Shown one piece after another: positions 1-10,947 of a stretch of DNA of 64,000 bases. The position numbers were made by a program, and so were the translations under genes. The DNA comes from Coriaria nepalensis (lineage: Eukaryota; Streptophyta; Magnoliopsida; Cucurbitales; Coriariaceae). Where the stretch lies: the NCBI GenBank assembly GCA_027186245.1, contig CP114483.1, positions 11,800,220 through 11,864,219 of the forward strand. The letters run 5' to 3'. Positions within the stretch are counted from its first letter, which is position 1; every line of letters begins with the position of its first letter. Under the pieces are notes generated by a model. It was not told where the DNA came from, searched no databases, and saw only the letters and a program-made list of their open reading frames with translations.

Positions 1-5
1 CTAGT
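1..5 (+). repeat. Last bases of a truncated preceding unit
   Basis: The window opens with CTAGT, the last five bases of a C monomer belonging to a unit that lies mostly outside the window. The TAGTG form of the C/A junction is the same as at 29889-29893, in the second copy of the large duplication. The duplication may therefore extend left of the window. Confidence 0.85.
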
Positions 6-148
6 GAAGACAACAATGCATTCCTTTAGCCTTAAAAAGCATGTCATTCAGTCTTTTGATGTCATTAAATTGTTTGAAAGCACGTCGAACCAATTCTATG
101 TTTGCATTTCAAACATGACTTTCATGCATAACTTGCAAATGATCTATT
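6..148 (+). repeat. Monomer A of the satellite unit (reference copy)
   Basis: About 143 bp, starting GAAGACAACAATGCATTCC. It carries the shared TTTAGCCTTAAA block and ends in the shared CATGCATAACTTGC block followed by AAATGATCTATT. Variable sites useful as HOR markers include CAAG/CATG/GATG in the middle of the monomer, AAAGTG/AAACTG/AAATTG just after it, CATGC versus CGTGC near the end, and TTTAAAAC/TTGAAAAC/TTTCAAAC. The monomer length is close to one nucleosome core, as in many centromeric satellites; nucleosome phasing itself is inferred. Confidence 0.93.
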
Positions 149-284
149 GAAGAAAACTATGCATTTTTTTAGCCTTAAAGTCGCATTATTGCGTCTCTTT
201 TGGTCATTAAATCATTCAAAATAACTTCGTACAAAATTCGCAGTTTAAACATGACTTTCGTGCATAACTTGCCGTTCATCGATT
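149..284 (+). repeat. Monomer B of the satellite unit (reference copy)
   Basis: About 136 bp, starting GAAGAAAACTATGC followed by a T-run of seven to nine T, then the shared AGCCTTAAAG block. It ends in the shared GACTTTCGTGCATAACTTGC block. In most units B carries the 10-bp palindrome TTCGTACGAA; this reference copy has TTCGTACAAA instead. The T-run, GTCGTATT versus GTCGTTGT versus GTCCTATT, CTCTTTTGG versus CTATTTTAG, and AAACATGAC versus AAACATTAC versus AAACTTGAC all vary by HOR position. Confidence 0.93.
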
Positions 285-426
285 CAAGGCAACAACGCAT
301 TTGTTTAACCTTAAAATCATGTCATTGAGTCTCTTGTAGTCATGAAATCATTCTAAATTAATCCGAACGAATTCTATTTTCGCCCTTCAAACATGATTTT
401 CTTACATAACTTGCAATTAATCTATT
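285..426 (+). repeat. Monomer C of the satellite unit (reference copy)
   Basis: About 142 bp, starting CAAGGCAACAACGC, with the shared TTTAGCCTTAAAA block (AACC variant here). It ends in GATTTTCTTACATAACTTGC, the C form of the shared terminal block. An EcoRI-type GAATTC (369-374 here) is present when the monomer reads GAACGAATTC and absent when it reads GAACAAATTC. That polymorphism segregates with HOR position. The last seven bases before A exist as TCTATTG, TCTAGTG, TCTTGTG, TCAAGTG and TATATTG (final G being the first base of A), and are a strong lineage marker. Confidence 0.93.
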
Positions 427-646
427 GAAGACAACAATGCATTCCTTTAGCCTTAAAAAGCATGTCATTCAGTCTTTTCATGTCATTAAATTGTTTGAAA
501 GCACGTCGAACCAATTCTATGTTTGCATTTAAAACATGACTTTCATGCATAACTTGCCAATGATCTATTGAAGAAAACTATGCATTTTTTTTGCCTTAAA
601 GTCGTATTATTGCGTCTCTTTTGGTCATTAAATCAATCAAAATCAC

Positions 647-656
647 TTCGTACGAA
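647..656. other. TTCGTACGAA palindrome in monomer B (reference site)
   Basis: A perfect 10-bp palindrome lies in the CTTCGTACGAAATTCG segment of most B monomers, so it recurs about every 421 bp. It is absent from A and C, whose equivalent positions read CGTCGAACCAATTC and CCGAACGAATTC. Some HOR positions alter it to TTCGAACGAA, TTCATACGAA or TTCGTACAAA. It has a partial resemblance to the animal CENP-B box but lacks most of the CGGG half. A protein-binding role is speculative. Confidence 0.4.
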
Positions 657-2951
657 ATTCGCAGTTTAAACATGACTTTCGTGCATAACTTGCCGTTGAT
701 CGATTCAAGGCAACAACGCATTTGTTTAGCCTTAAAATCATGTCATTGAGTCTCTTGTAGTCATGAAATCATTCTAAATTAATCCGAACAAATTCTATTT
801 TCGCCCTTCAAACATGATTTTCTTACATAACTTGCAATTAATCTATTGAAGACAACAATGCATTCCTTTAGCCTTAAAAAGCATGTCATTCAGTCTTTTC
901 AAGTCATTAAAGTGTTTGAAAGCACGTCGAACCAATTCTATGTTTGCATTTAAAACACGACTTTCATGCATAACTTGCAAATGATCTATTGCAGAAAACT
1001 ATGCACTTTTTTAGCCTTAAAGTCGTATTATTGCGTCTCTTTTGGTCATTAAATCATTCAAAATCACTTCGTACGAAATTCGCAGTTTAAACATGACTTT
1101 CGTGCATAACTTCCCGTTGATAGATTCAAGGCAACAACGCATTTGTTTAGCCTTGAAATCATGTCATTGAGTCTCTTGTAGTCATGAAATCATTCTAAAT
1201 TAATCCGGACGAATTCTATTTTCGCCCTTCAAACATGATTTTCTTACATAACTTGCAATTAATCTATTGAAGACAACAATGCATTCCTTTAGCCTTAAAA
1301 AGCATGTCATTCAGTCTTTTCAAGTCATTAAAGTGTTTGAAAGCACGTCGAACCAATTCTATGTTTGCATTTAAAACACGACTTTCGTGCATAACTTGCA
1401 AATGATCTATTGAAGAAAACTATGCATTTGTTTAGCCTTAAAGTCGTTGTATTGCGTCTCTTTTGGTCATTAAATCATTCAAAATCACTTCGAACGAAAT
1501 TCGCAGTTTAAACATGACTTTCGTGCATCACTTGCCGTTGATCGATTCAAGGCAACAACGCATTTGTTTAGCCTTAAAATCATGTCATTGAGTCTCTTGT
1601 AGTCATAATATCATTCTAAATTAATCCGAACAAATTCTATTTTCGCCCTTCAAACATGATTTTCTTACATAACTTGCAATTAATCTATTGAAGACAACAA
1701 TGCATTCCTTTAGCCTTAAAAAGCATGTCATTCAGTCTTTTCAAGTCATTAAAGTGTTTGAAAGCACGTCGAACCAATTCTATGTTTGCATTTAAAACAC
1801 GACTTTCGTGCATAACTTGCAAATGATCTATTGAAGAAAACTATGCATTTTTTTAGCCTTAAAGTCGTTGTATTGCGTCTCTTTTGGTCATTAAATCATT
1901 CAAAATCACTTCGTACGAAATTCGCAGTTTAAACATGACTTTCGTGCATAACTTGCCGTTGATCGATTCAAGGCAACAACGCATTTGTTTAGCCTTAAAA
2001 TCATGTCATTGAGTCTCTTGTAGTCATGAAATCATTCTAAATTAATCCGAACAAATTCTATTTTCGCCCTTCAAACATGATTTTTTACATAACTTGCAAT
2101 TAATCTATTGAAGACAACAATGCATTCCTTTAGCCTTAAAAAGCATGTCATTCAGTCTTTTCAAGTCATTAAAGTGTTTGAAAGCACGTCGAACCAATTC
2201 TATGTTTGCATTTAAAACACGACTTTCATGCATAACTTGCAAATGACCTATTGCAGAAAACTATGCACTTTTTTAGCCTTAAAGTCGTATTATTGCGTCT
2301 CTTTTGGTCATTAAATCATTCAAAATCACTTCGTACGAAATTCGCAGTTTAAACATTACTTTCGTGCATAACTTGCCATTGATCGATTTAAGGCAACAAC
2401 GCATTTGTTTAGCCTTAAAATCATGTGATTGAGTCTCTTGTAGTCATGAAATCATTCAAAATTAATCCGAACAAATTCTATTTTCGCCCTTCAAACATGA
2501 TTTTCTTACATAACTTGCAATTAATCTATTGAAGACAACAATGCATTCCTTTAGCCTTAAAAAGCATGTCATTCAGTCTTTTCAAGTCATTAAACTGTTT
2601 GAAAGCACGTCGAACCAATTCTATGTTTGCATTTAAAACACGACTTTCGTGCATAACTTGCAAATGATCTATTGAAGAAAACTATGCATTTTTTTAGCCT
2701 TAAGGTCGTTGTATTGCGTCTCTTTTGGTCATTAAATCATTCAAAATCACTTCGTACGAAATTCACAGTTTAAACATGACTTTCGTGCATAACTTGCCGT
2801 TGATCGATTCAAGGCAACAACGCATTTGTTTAGCCTTAAAATCATGTCACTGAGTCTCTTATAGTCATGAAATCATTCTAAATTAATCCGAACGAATTCT
2901 ATTTTCGGCCTTCAAACATGATTTTCTTACATAACTTGCAATTAATCTAGT

Positions 2952-5055
2952 GAAGACAACAATGCATTCCTTTAGCCTTAAAAAGCATGTCATTCAGTCT
3001 TTTGATGTCATTAAATTGTTTGAAAGCACGTCGAACCAATTCTATGTTTGCATTTCAAACATGACTTTCATGCATAACTTGCAAATGATCTATTGAAGAA
3101 AACTATGCATTTTTTTAGCCTTAAAGTCGTATTATTGCGTCTCTTTTGGTCATTAAATCATTCAAAATAACTTCGTACAAAATTCGCAGTTTAAACATGA
3201 ATTTCGTGCATAACTTGCCGTTCATCGATTCAAGGCAACAACGCATTTGTTTAACCTTAAAATCATGTCATTGAGTCTCTTGTAGTCATGAAATCATTCT
3301 AAATTAATCCGAACGAATTCTATTTTCGCCCTTCAAACATGATTTTCTTACATAACTTGCAATTAATCTATTGAAGACAACAATGCATTCCTTTAGCCTT
3401 AAAAAGCATGTCATTCAGTCTTTTTATGTCATTAAATTGTTTGAAAGCACGTCGAACCAATTCTATGTTTGCATTTAAAACATGACTTTCATGCGTAACT
3501 TGCCAATGATCTATTGAAGAAAACTATGCATTTTTTTTGCCTTAAAGTCGTATTATTGCATCTCTTTTGGTCATTAAATCATTCAAAATCATTTCGTACG
3601 AAATTCGCAGTTTAAACATGACTTTCGTGCATAACTTGCCGTTGATCGATTCAAGGCAACAACGCATTTGTTTAGCCTTAAAATCATGTCATTGAGTCTC
3701 TTGTAGTCATGAAATCATTCTAAATTAATCCGAACAAATTCTATTTTCGCCCTTCAAACATGATTTTCTTACATAACTTGCAATTAATCTATTGAAGACA
3801 ACAATGCATTCCTTTAGCCTTAAAAAGCATGTCATTCAGTCTTTTCAAGTCATTAAAGTGTTTGAAAGCACGTCGAACCAATTCTATGTTTGCATTTAAA
3901 ACACGACTTTCGTGCATAACTTGCAAATGATCTATTGAAGAAAACTATGCATTTTTTTAGCCTTAAAGTCGTTGTATTGCGTCTCTTTTGGTCATTAAAT
4001 CATTCAAAATCACTTCGTACGAAATTCGCAGTTTAAACATGACTTTCGTGCATAACTTGCCTTTGATCGATTCAAGGCAACAACGCATTTGTTTAGCCTT
4101 AAAATCATGTCATTGAGTCTCTTGTAGTCATGAAATCATTCTAAATTAATCCGAATAAATTCTATTTTCGCCCTTCAAACATGATTTTTTACATAACTTG
4201 CAATTAATCTATTGAAGACAACAATGCATTCCTTTAGCCTTAAAAAGCATGTCATTCAGTCTTTTCAAGTCATTAAAGTGTTTGAAAGCACGTCGAACCA
4301 ATTCTATGTTTGCATTTAAAACACGACTTTCATGCATAACTTGCAAATGATCTATTGCAGAAAACTATGCGCTTTTTTAGCCTTAAAGTCGTATTATTGC
4401 GTCTCTTTTGGTCATTAAATCTTTCAAAATCACTTCGTACGAAATTCGCAGTTTAAACATTACTTTCGTGCATAACTTGCCATTGATCGATTTAAGGCAA
4501 CAACGCATTTGTTTAGCCTTAAAATCATGTGATTGAGTCTCTTGTAGTCATGAAATCATTCAAAATTAATCCGAACAAATTCTATTTTCGCCCTTCAAAC
4601 ATGATTTTCTTACATAACTTGCAATTAATCTATTGAAGACAACAATGCATTCCTTTAGCCTTAAAAAGCATGTCATTCAGTCTTTTCAAGTCATTAAACT
4701 GTTTGAAAGCACGTCGAACCAATTCTATGTTTGCATTTAAAACACAACTTTCGTGCATAACTTGCAAATGATCTATTGAAGAAAACTATGCATTTTTTTA
4801 GCCTTAAAGTCGTTGTATTGCGTCTCTTTTGGTCATTAAATCATTCAAAATCACTTCGTACGAAATTCGCAGTTTAAACATGACTTTCGTGCATAACTTG
4901 CAGTTGATCTATTGAAGGCAACAATGCATTTGTTTAGCCTTAAAGTCATGTCACTGAGTCTCTTATAGTCATGAAATCATTCTAAATTAATCCGAACGAA
5001 TTCTATTTTCGGCCTTCAAACATGATTTTCTTACATAACTTGCAATTAATCTAGT
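2952..5055. repeat. 5-unit HOR block lacking two units of the 7-unit order
   Basis: Unit starts are 2952, 3373, 3794, 4214 and 4635. By markers these correspond to positions 1, 2, 5, 6 and 7 of the preceding block. The CCGGAC unit and the CATCACTTGCC unit are missing. The unit at 3794 again carries the GATTTTTTACAT deletion, and the unit at 4214 the AAACATTAC/GATTTAAGG/TGTGATTG set. The length is 2104 bp. The simplest reading is removal (or earlier absence) of exactly two 421-bp units by unequal exchange. Confidence 0.78.
4902..4945. other. Clustered-substitution tract in one C monomer (possible gene conversion)
   Basis: Across the B/C junction and start of C in the unit at 4635, five substitutions separate this copy from its duplicate at 34790-34833: positions 4902, 4910, 4914, 4925 and 4945. 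The result is GATCTATTGAAGGC in place of the near-universal GATCGATTCAAGGC, plus ACAATGC and AAAGTCATG. The tract resembles the start of A or B monomers. Flanking sequence in the two copies is nearly identical. Confidence 0.7.
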
Positions 5056-5896
5056 GAAGACAACAATGCATTCCTTTAGCCTTAAAAAGCATGTCATTCA
5101 GTCTTTTGATGTCATTAAATTGTTTGAAAGCACGTCGAACCAATTCTATGTTTGCATTTCAAACATGACTTTCATGCATAACTTGCAAATGATCTATTGA
5201 AGAAAACTATGCATTTTTTTAGCCTTAAAGTCGTATTATTGCGTCTCTTTTGGTCATTAAATCATTCAAAATAACTTCGTACAAAATTCGCAGTTTAAAC
5301 ATGACTTTCGTGCATAACTTGCCGTTCATCGATTCAAGGCAACAACGCATTTGTTTAACCTTAAAATCATGTCATTGAGTCTCTTGTAGTCATGAAATCA
5401 TTCTAAATTAATCCGAACGAATTCTATTTTCGCCCTTCAAACATGATTTTTTACATAACTTGCAATTAATCTATTGAAGACAACAATGCATTCCTTTAGC
5501 CTTAAAAAGCATGTCATTCAGTCTTTTCATGTCATTAAATTGTTTTGATGCACGTCGAACCAATTCTATGTTTGCATTTCAAACATGACTTTCATGCATA
5601 ACTTGCAAATGATCTATTGAAGAAAACTATGCATTTTTTTAGCCTTAAAGTCGTATTATTGCGTCTCTTTTGGTCATTAAATCATTCAAAATAACTTCGT
5701 ACAAAATTCGCAGTTTAAACATGACTTTCGTGCATAACTTGCCGTTGATCGATTCAAGGCAACAACGCATTTGTTTAGCCTTAAAATCATGTCATTGAGT
5801 CTCTTGTAGTCATGAAATCATTCTAAATTAATCCGAACAAATTCTATTTTCGCCCTTCAAACATGATTTTCTTACATAACTTGCAATTAATCTATT
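5056..5896. repeat. Two-unit bridge between the 5-unit and 6-unit HORs
   Basis: Unit starts are 5056 and 5476. Both have the unit-1-like TTTCAAACATG in A and AATAACTTCGTACAAAATTCG in B, so they are probably a local duplication of one unit type. The first ends in the GATTTTTTACAT 1-bp deletion. The second has TGTTTTGATGCACG around 5541-5554, where almost all other A monomers read TGTTTGAAAGCACG. The duplicate at 35364 has the normal form, so this change is private to this copy. Confidence 0.72.
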
Positions 5897-8421
5897 GAAG
5901 ACAACAATGCATTCCTTTAGCCTTAAAAAGCATGTCATTCAGTCTTTTCAAGTCATTAAAGTGTTTGAAAGCACGTCGAACCAATTCTATGTTTGCATTT
6001 AAAACACGACTTTCGTGCATAACTTGCAAATGATCTATTGAAGAAAACTATGCATTTTTTTAGCCTTAAAGTCGTTGTATTGCGTCTCTTTTGGTCATTA
6101 AATCATTCAAAATCACTTCATACGAAATTCGCTGTTTAAACATGACTTTCGTGCATAACTTGCCGTTGATCGATTCAAGGCAACAACGCATTTGTTTAGC
6201 CTTAAAATCATGTCACTGAGTCTCTTATAGTCATGAAATCATTCTAAATTAATCCGAACGAATTCTATTTTCGGCCTTCAAACATGATTTTCTTACATAA
6301 CTTGCAATTAATCTAGTGAAGACAACAATGCATTCCTTTAGCCTTAAAAAGCATGTCATTCAGTCTTTTGATGTCATTAAATTGTTTGAAAGCACGTCGA
6401 ACCAATTCTATGTTTGCATTTCAAACATGACTTTCATGCATAACTTGCCAATGATCTATTGAAGAAAACTATGCTTTTTTTTGCCTTAAAGTCGTATTAT
6501 TGCGTCTCTTTTGGTCATTAAATCAATCAAAATCACTTCGTACGAAATTCGCAGTTTAAACATGACTTTCGTGCATAACTTGCCGTTGATCGATTCAAGG
6601 CAACAACGCATTTGTTTAGCCTTAAAATCATGTCGTTGAGTCTCTTGTAGTCATGAAATCATTCTAAATTAATCCGAACAAATTCTATTTTCGCCCTTCA
6701 AACATGATTTTCTTACATAACTTGCAATTAATCTATTGAAGACAACAATGCATTCCTTTAGCCTTAAAAAGCATGTCATTCAGTCTTTTCAAGTCATTAA
6801 AGTGTTTGAAAGCACGTCGAACCAATTCTATGTTTGCATTTAAAACACGACTTTCATGCATAACTTGCAAATGATCGATTGAAGAAAACTATGCATTTTT
6901 TTAGCTTGAAAGTCGTATTATTGCGTCTCTTTTGGTCATTAAATCATTCAAAATCACTTCGTACGAAATTCGCAGTTTAAACATGACTTTCGTGCATAAC
7001 TTGCCGTTGATCGATTCAAGGCAACAACGCATTTGTTTAGCCTTAAAATCATGTCATTGAGTCTCTTGTAGTCATGAAATCATTCTAAATTAATCCGAAC
7101 AAATTCTATTTTCGCCCTTCAAACATGATTTTCTTACATAACTTGCAATTAATCTTGTGAAGACAACAATTCATTCCTTTAGCCTTAAAAAGCATGTCAT
7201 TCAGTCTTTTCATGTCATTAAAGTGTTTGAAAGCACGTCGAACCAATTCTATGTTTGCATTTAAAACACGACTTTCATGCATAACTTGCAAATGATCTAT
7301 TGCAGAAAACTATGCACTTTTTTAGCCTTAAAGTCGTATTATTGCGTCTCTTTTGGTCATTAAATCATTCAAAATCACTTCGTACGAAATTCGCAGTTTA
7401 AACATTACTTTCGTGCATAACTTGCCATTGATCGATTTTGAGGCAACAACGCATTTGTTTAGCCTTAAAATCATGTCACTGAGTCTCATATAGTCATGAA
7501 ATCATTCTAAATTAATCCGAACGAATTCTATTTTCGGCCTTCAAACATGATTTTCTTACATAACTTGCAATTAATCTATTGAAGACAACAATGCATTCCT
7601 TTAGCCTTAAAAAGCATGTCATTCAGTCTTTTAAAGTCATTAAAGTGTTTGAAAGCACGTCGAACCAATTCTATGTTTGCATTTAAAACACGACTTTCGT
7701 GCACAACTCGCAAATGATCTATTGAAGAAAACTATGCATTTTGTTAGGCTTAAAGTCGTTGTATTGCGTCTCTTTTGGTCATTAAATCATTCAAAATCAC
7801 TTCGTACGAAATTCGCAGTTTAAACATGACTTTCGTGCATAACTTGCCGTTGATCGATTCAAGGCAACAACGCATTTGTTTAGCCTTAAAATCATGTCAC
7901 TGAGTCTCTTATAGTCATGAAATCATTCTAAATAATCCGAACGAATTCTATTTTCGGCCTTCAAACATGATTTTCTTACATAACTTGCAATTAATCTAGT
8001 GAAGACAACAATGCATTCCTTTAGCCTTAAAAAGCATGTCATTCAGTCTTTTCAAGTCATTAAAGTGTTTGAAAGCACGTCGAACCAATTCTATGTTTGC
8101 ATTTAAAACACGACTTTCATGCATAACATGCAAATGATCTATTGAAGAAAACTATCCACTTTTTTAGCCTTAAAGTCGTATTATTGCGTCTCTTTTGGTC
8201 ATTAAATCATTCAAAATCACTTCGTACGAAATTCGCAATTTAAACATTACTTTCGTGCATAACTTGCCATTGATCGATTTAAGGCAACAACACATTTGTT
8301 TATCCTTAAAATCATGTGATTGAGTCTCTTGTAGTCATGAAATCATTCTAAATTAATCCGAACCAATTCTATTTTCGCCCTTCAAACATGATTTTCTTAC
8401 ATAACTTGCAATTAATCTATT
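5897..8421. repeat. 6-unit HOR, copy 1 of 2 (first Family I block)
   Basis: Unit starts are 5897, 6318, 6738, 7159, 7581 and 8001. Markers in order: CTTCATACGAAATTCGCTG in B; a TGC followed directly by T8 then GCC in B, with TGTCGTTGAG in C; AGCTTGAAAG in B; the TCTTGTG junction with ACAATTCATTCC in A and ATTTTGAGGC in C; GTGCACAACTCGC in A with TTGTTAGGC in B; and CATGCATAACATGC in A with CTATCCAC in B. The copy is 2525 bp rather than 2526 because of a private 1-bp deletion near 7932 (CTAAATAATCC for CTAAATTAATCC). Confidence 0.9.
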
Positions 8422-10947
8422 GAAGACAACAATGCATTCCTTTAGCCTTAAAAAGCATGTCATTCAGTCTTTTCAAGTCATTAAAGTGTTTGAAAGCACG
8501 TCGAACCAATTCTATGTTTGCATTTAAAACACGACTTTCGTGCATAACTTGCAAATGATCTATTGAAGAAAACTATGCATTTTTTTAGCCTTAAAGTCGT
8601 TGTATTGCGTCTCTTTTGGTCATTAAATCATTCAAAATCACTTCATACGAAATTCGCTGTTTAAACATGACTTTCGTGCATAACTTGCCGTTGATCGATT
8701 CAAGGCAACAACGCATTTGTTTAGCCTTAAAATCATGTCACTGAGTCTCTTATAGTCATGAAATCATTCTAAATTAATCCGAACGAATTCTATTTTCGGC
8801 CTTCAAACATGATTTTCTTACATAACTTGCAATTAATCTAGTGAAGACAACAATGCATTCCTTTAGCCTTAAAAAGCATGTCATTCAGTCTTTTGATGTC
8901 ATTAAATTGTTTGAAAGCACGTCGAACCAATTCTATGTTTGCATTTCAAACATGACTTTCATGCATAACTTGCCAATGATCTATTGAAGAAAACTATGCT
9001 TTTTTTTGCCTTAAAGTCGTATTATTGCGTCTCTTTTGGTCATTAAATCAATCAAAATCACTTCGTACGAAATTCGCAGTTTAAACATGACTTTCGTGCA
9101 TAACTTGCCGTTGATCGATTCAAGGCAACAACGCATTTGTTTAGCCTTAAAATCATGTCGTTGAGTCTCTTGTAGTCATGAAATCATTCTAAATTAATCC
9201 GAACAAATTCTATTTTCGCCCTTCAAACATGATTTTCTTACATAACTTGCAATTAATCTATTGAAGACAACAATGCATTCCTTTAGCCTTAAAAAGCATG
9301 TCATTCAGTCTTTTCAAGTCATTAAAGTGTTTGAAAGCACGTCGAACCAATTCTATGTTTGCATTTAAAACACGACTTTCATGCATAACTTGCAAATGAT
9401 CGATTGAAGAAAACTATGCATTTTTTTAGCTTGAAAGTCGTATTATTGCGTCTCTTTTGGTCATTAAATCATTCAAAATCACTTCGTACGAAATTCGCAG
9501 TTTAAACATGACTTTCGTGCATAACTTGCCGTTGATCGATTCAAGGCAACAACGCATTTGTTTAGCCTTAAAATCATGTCATTGAGTCTCTTGTAGTCAT
9601 GAAATCATTCTAAATTAATCCGAACAAATTCTATTTTCGCCCTTCAAACATGATTTTCTTACATAACTTGCAATTAATCTTGTGAAGACAACAATTCATT
9701 CCTTTAGCCTTAAAAAGCATGTCATTCAGTCTTTTCATGTCATTAAAGTGTTTGAAAGCACGTCGAACCAATTCTATGTTTGCATTTAAAACACGACTTT
9801 CATGCATAACTTGCAAATGATCTATTGCAGAAAACTATGCACTTTTTTAGCCTTAAAGTCGTATTATTGCGTCTCTTTTGGTCATTAAATCATTCAAAAT
9901 CACTTCGTACGAAATTCGCAGTTTAAACATTACTTTCGTGCATAACTTGCCATTGATCGATTTTGAGGCAACAACGCATTTGTTTAGCCTTAAAATCATG
10001 TCACTGAGTCTCATATAGTCATGAAATCATTCTAAATTAATCCGAACGAATTCTATTTTCGGCCTTCAAACATGATTTTCTTACATAACTTGCAATTAAT
10101 CTATTGAAGACAACAACGCATTCCTTTAGCCTTAAAAAGCATGTCATTCAGTCTTTTAAAGTCATTAAAGTGTTTGAAAGCACGTCGAACCAATTCTATG
10201 TTTGCATTTAAAACACGACTTTCGTGCACAACTCGCAAATGATCTATTGAAGAAAACTATGCATTTTGTTAGGCTTAAAGTCGTTGTATTGCGTCTCTTT
10301 TGGTCATTAAATCATTCAAAATCACTTCGTACGAAATTCGCAGTTTAAACATGACTTTCGTGCATAACTTGCCGTTGATCGATTCAAGGCAACAACGCAT
10401 TTGTTTAGCCTTAAAATCATGTCACTGAGTCTCTTATAGTCATGAAATCATTCTAAATTAATCCGAACGAATTCTATTTTCGGCCTTCAAACATGATTTT
10501 CTTACATAACTTGCAATTAATCTAGTGAAGACAACAATGCATTCCTTTAGCCTTAAAAAGCATGTCATTCAGTCTTTTCAAGTCATTAAAGTGTTTGAAA
10601 GCACGTCGAACCAATTCTATGTTTGCATTTAAAACACGACTTTCATGCATAACATGCAAATGATCTATTGAAGAAAACTATCCACTTTTTTAGCCTTAAA
10701 GTCGTATTATTGCGTCTCTTTTGGTCATTAAATCATTCAAAATCACTTCGTACGAAATTCGCAATTTAAACATTACTTTCGTGCATAACTTGCCATTGAT
10801 CGATTTAAGGCAACAACACATTTGTTTATCCTTAAAATCATGTGATTGAGTCTCTTGTAGTCATGAAATCATTCTAAATTAATCCGAACCAATTCTATTT
10901 TCGCCCTTCAAACATGATTTTCTTACATAACTTGCAATTAATCTATT
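8422..10947. repeat. 6-unit HOR, copy 2 of 2 (first Family I block)
   Basis: Unit starts are 8422, 8843, 9263, 9684, 10106 and 10527. Every marker of the preceding copy recurs 2525 bp later. A private change is C at 10117 (ACAACGCATTCC for ACAATGCATTCC). The same change occurs at 42532, which identifies this copy as the counterpart of the last, not the middle, 6-unit HOR in the duplicated block. Confidence 0.9.

Larger units (their letters stand above)
6..426 (+). repeat. Reference 421-bp satellite unit (A-B-C trimer)
   Basis: This is the first complete unit. It is built of monomer A (143 bp), B (136 bp) and C (142 bp), which sum to 421. The next starts at 427, 848, 1269 and 1690 confirm the period. 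Unit-specific markers are a GATGTC form in A, a TTTCAAACATG form near the end of A, and ACAAAATTCG in B in place of the usual ACGAAATTCG. The same combination recurs in the units at 2952, 5056, 27789, 29894, 32840 and 34944, so this unit type is the marker of the Family I HOR register. Confidence 0.95.
6..2951. repeat. 7-unit HOR block (Family I)
   Basis: Unit starts are 6, 427, 848, 1269, 1690, 2110 and 2531. Each has its own marker set. Unit 3 has CCGGAC in C. Unit 4 has GCATCACTTGCC in B and CATAATATC in C. Unit 5 ends in the 1-bp deleted GATTTTTTACAT. Unit 6 has AAACATTAC, GATTTAAGG and TGTGATTG. Unit 7 has TTAAGGTCG and ATTCACAG. The register restarts at 2952 with the unit-1 markers, so the block is 2946 bp (7 x 421 minus 1). 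Confidence 0.82.

Noticed and set aside
125..137. TGCATAACTTGCA as a hairpin or operator
   Set aside because: The 4-bp TGCA arms are short and self-complementary, and the motif is simply part of the block shared by the A, B and C monomers.
149..180. T-rich tract at the start of B as a promoter, terminator or origin signal
   Set aside because: The T7-T9 run recurs in every unit, has no paired stem in front of it and no gene next to it. A run-length polymorphism explains it.
7106..7291. 61-codon minus-strand frame, also at 9631, 36994, 39520 and 42046
   Set aside because: It is satellite sequence read from the end of A into C. It is open only because the junction TCTTGTG removes a TAG stop present in nearly all other units. 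There is no start context, no domain and no upstream regulatory sequence, and the five copies simply reflect HOR and large duplications.
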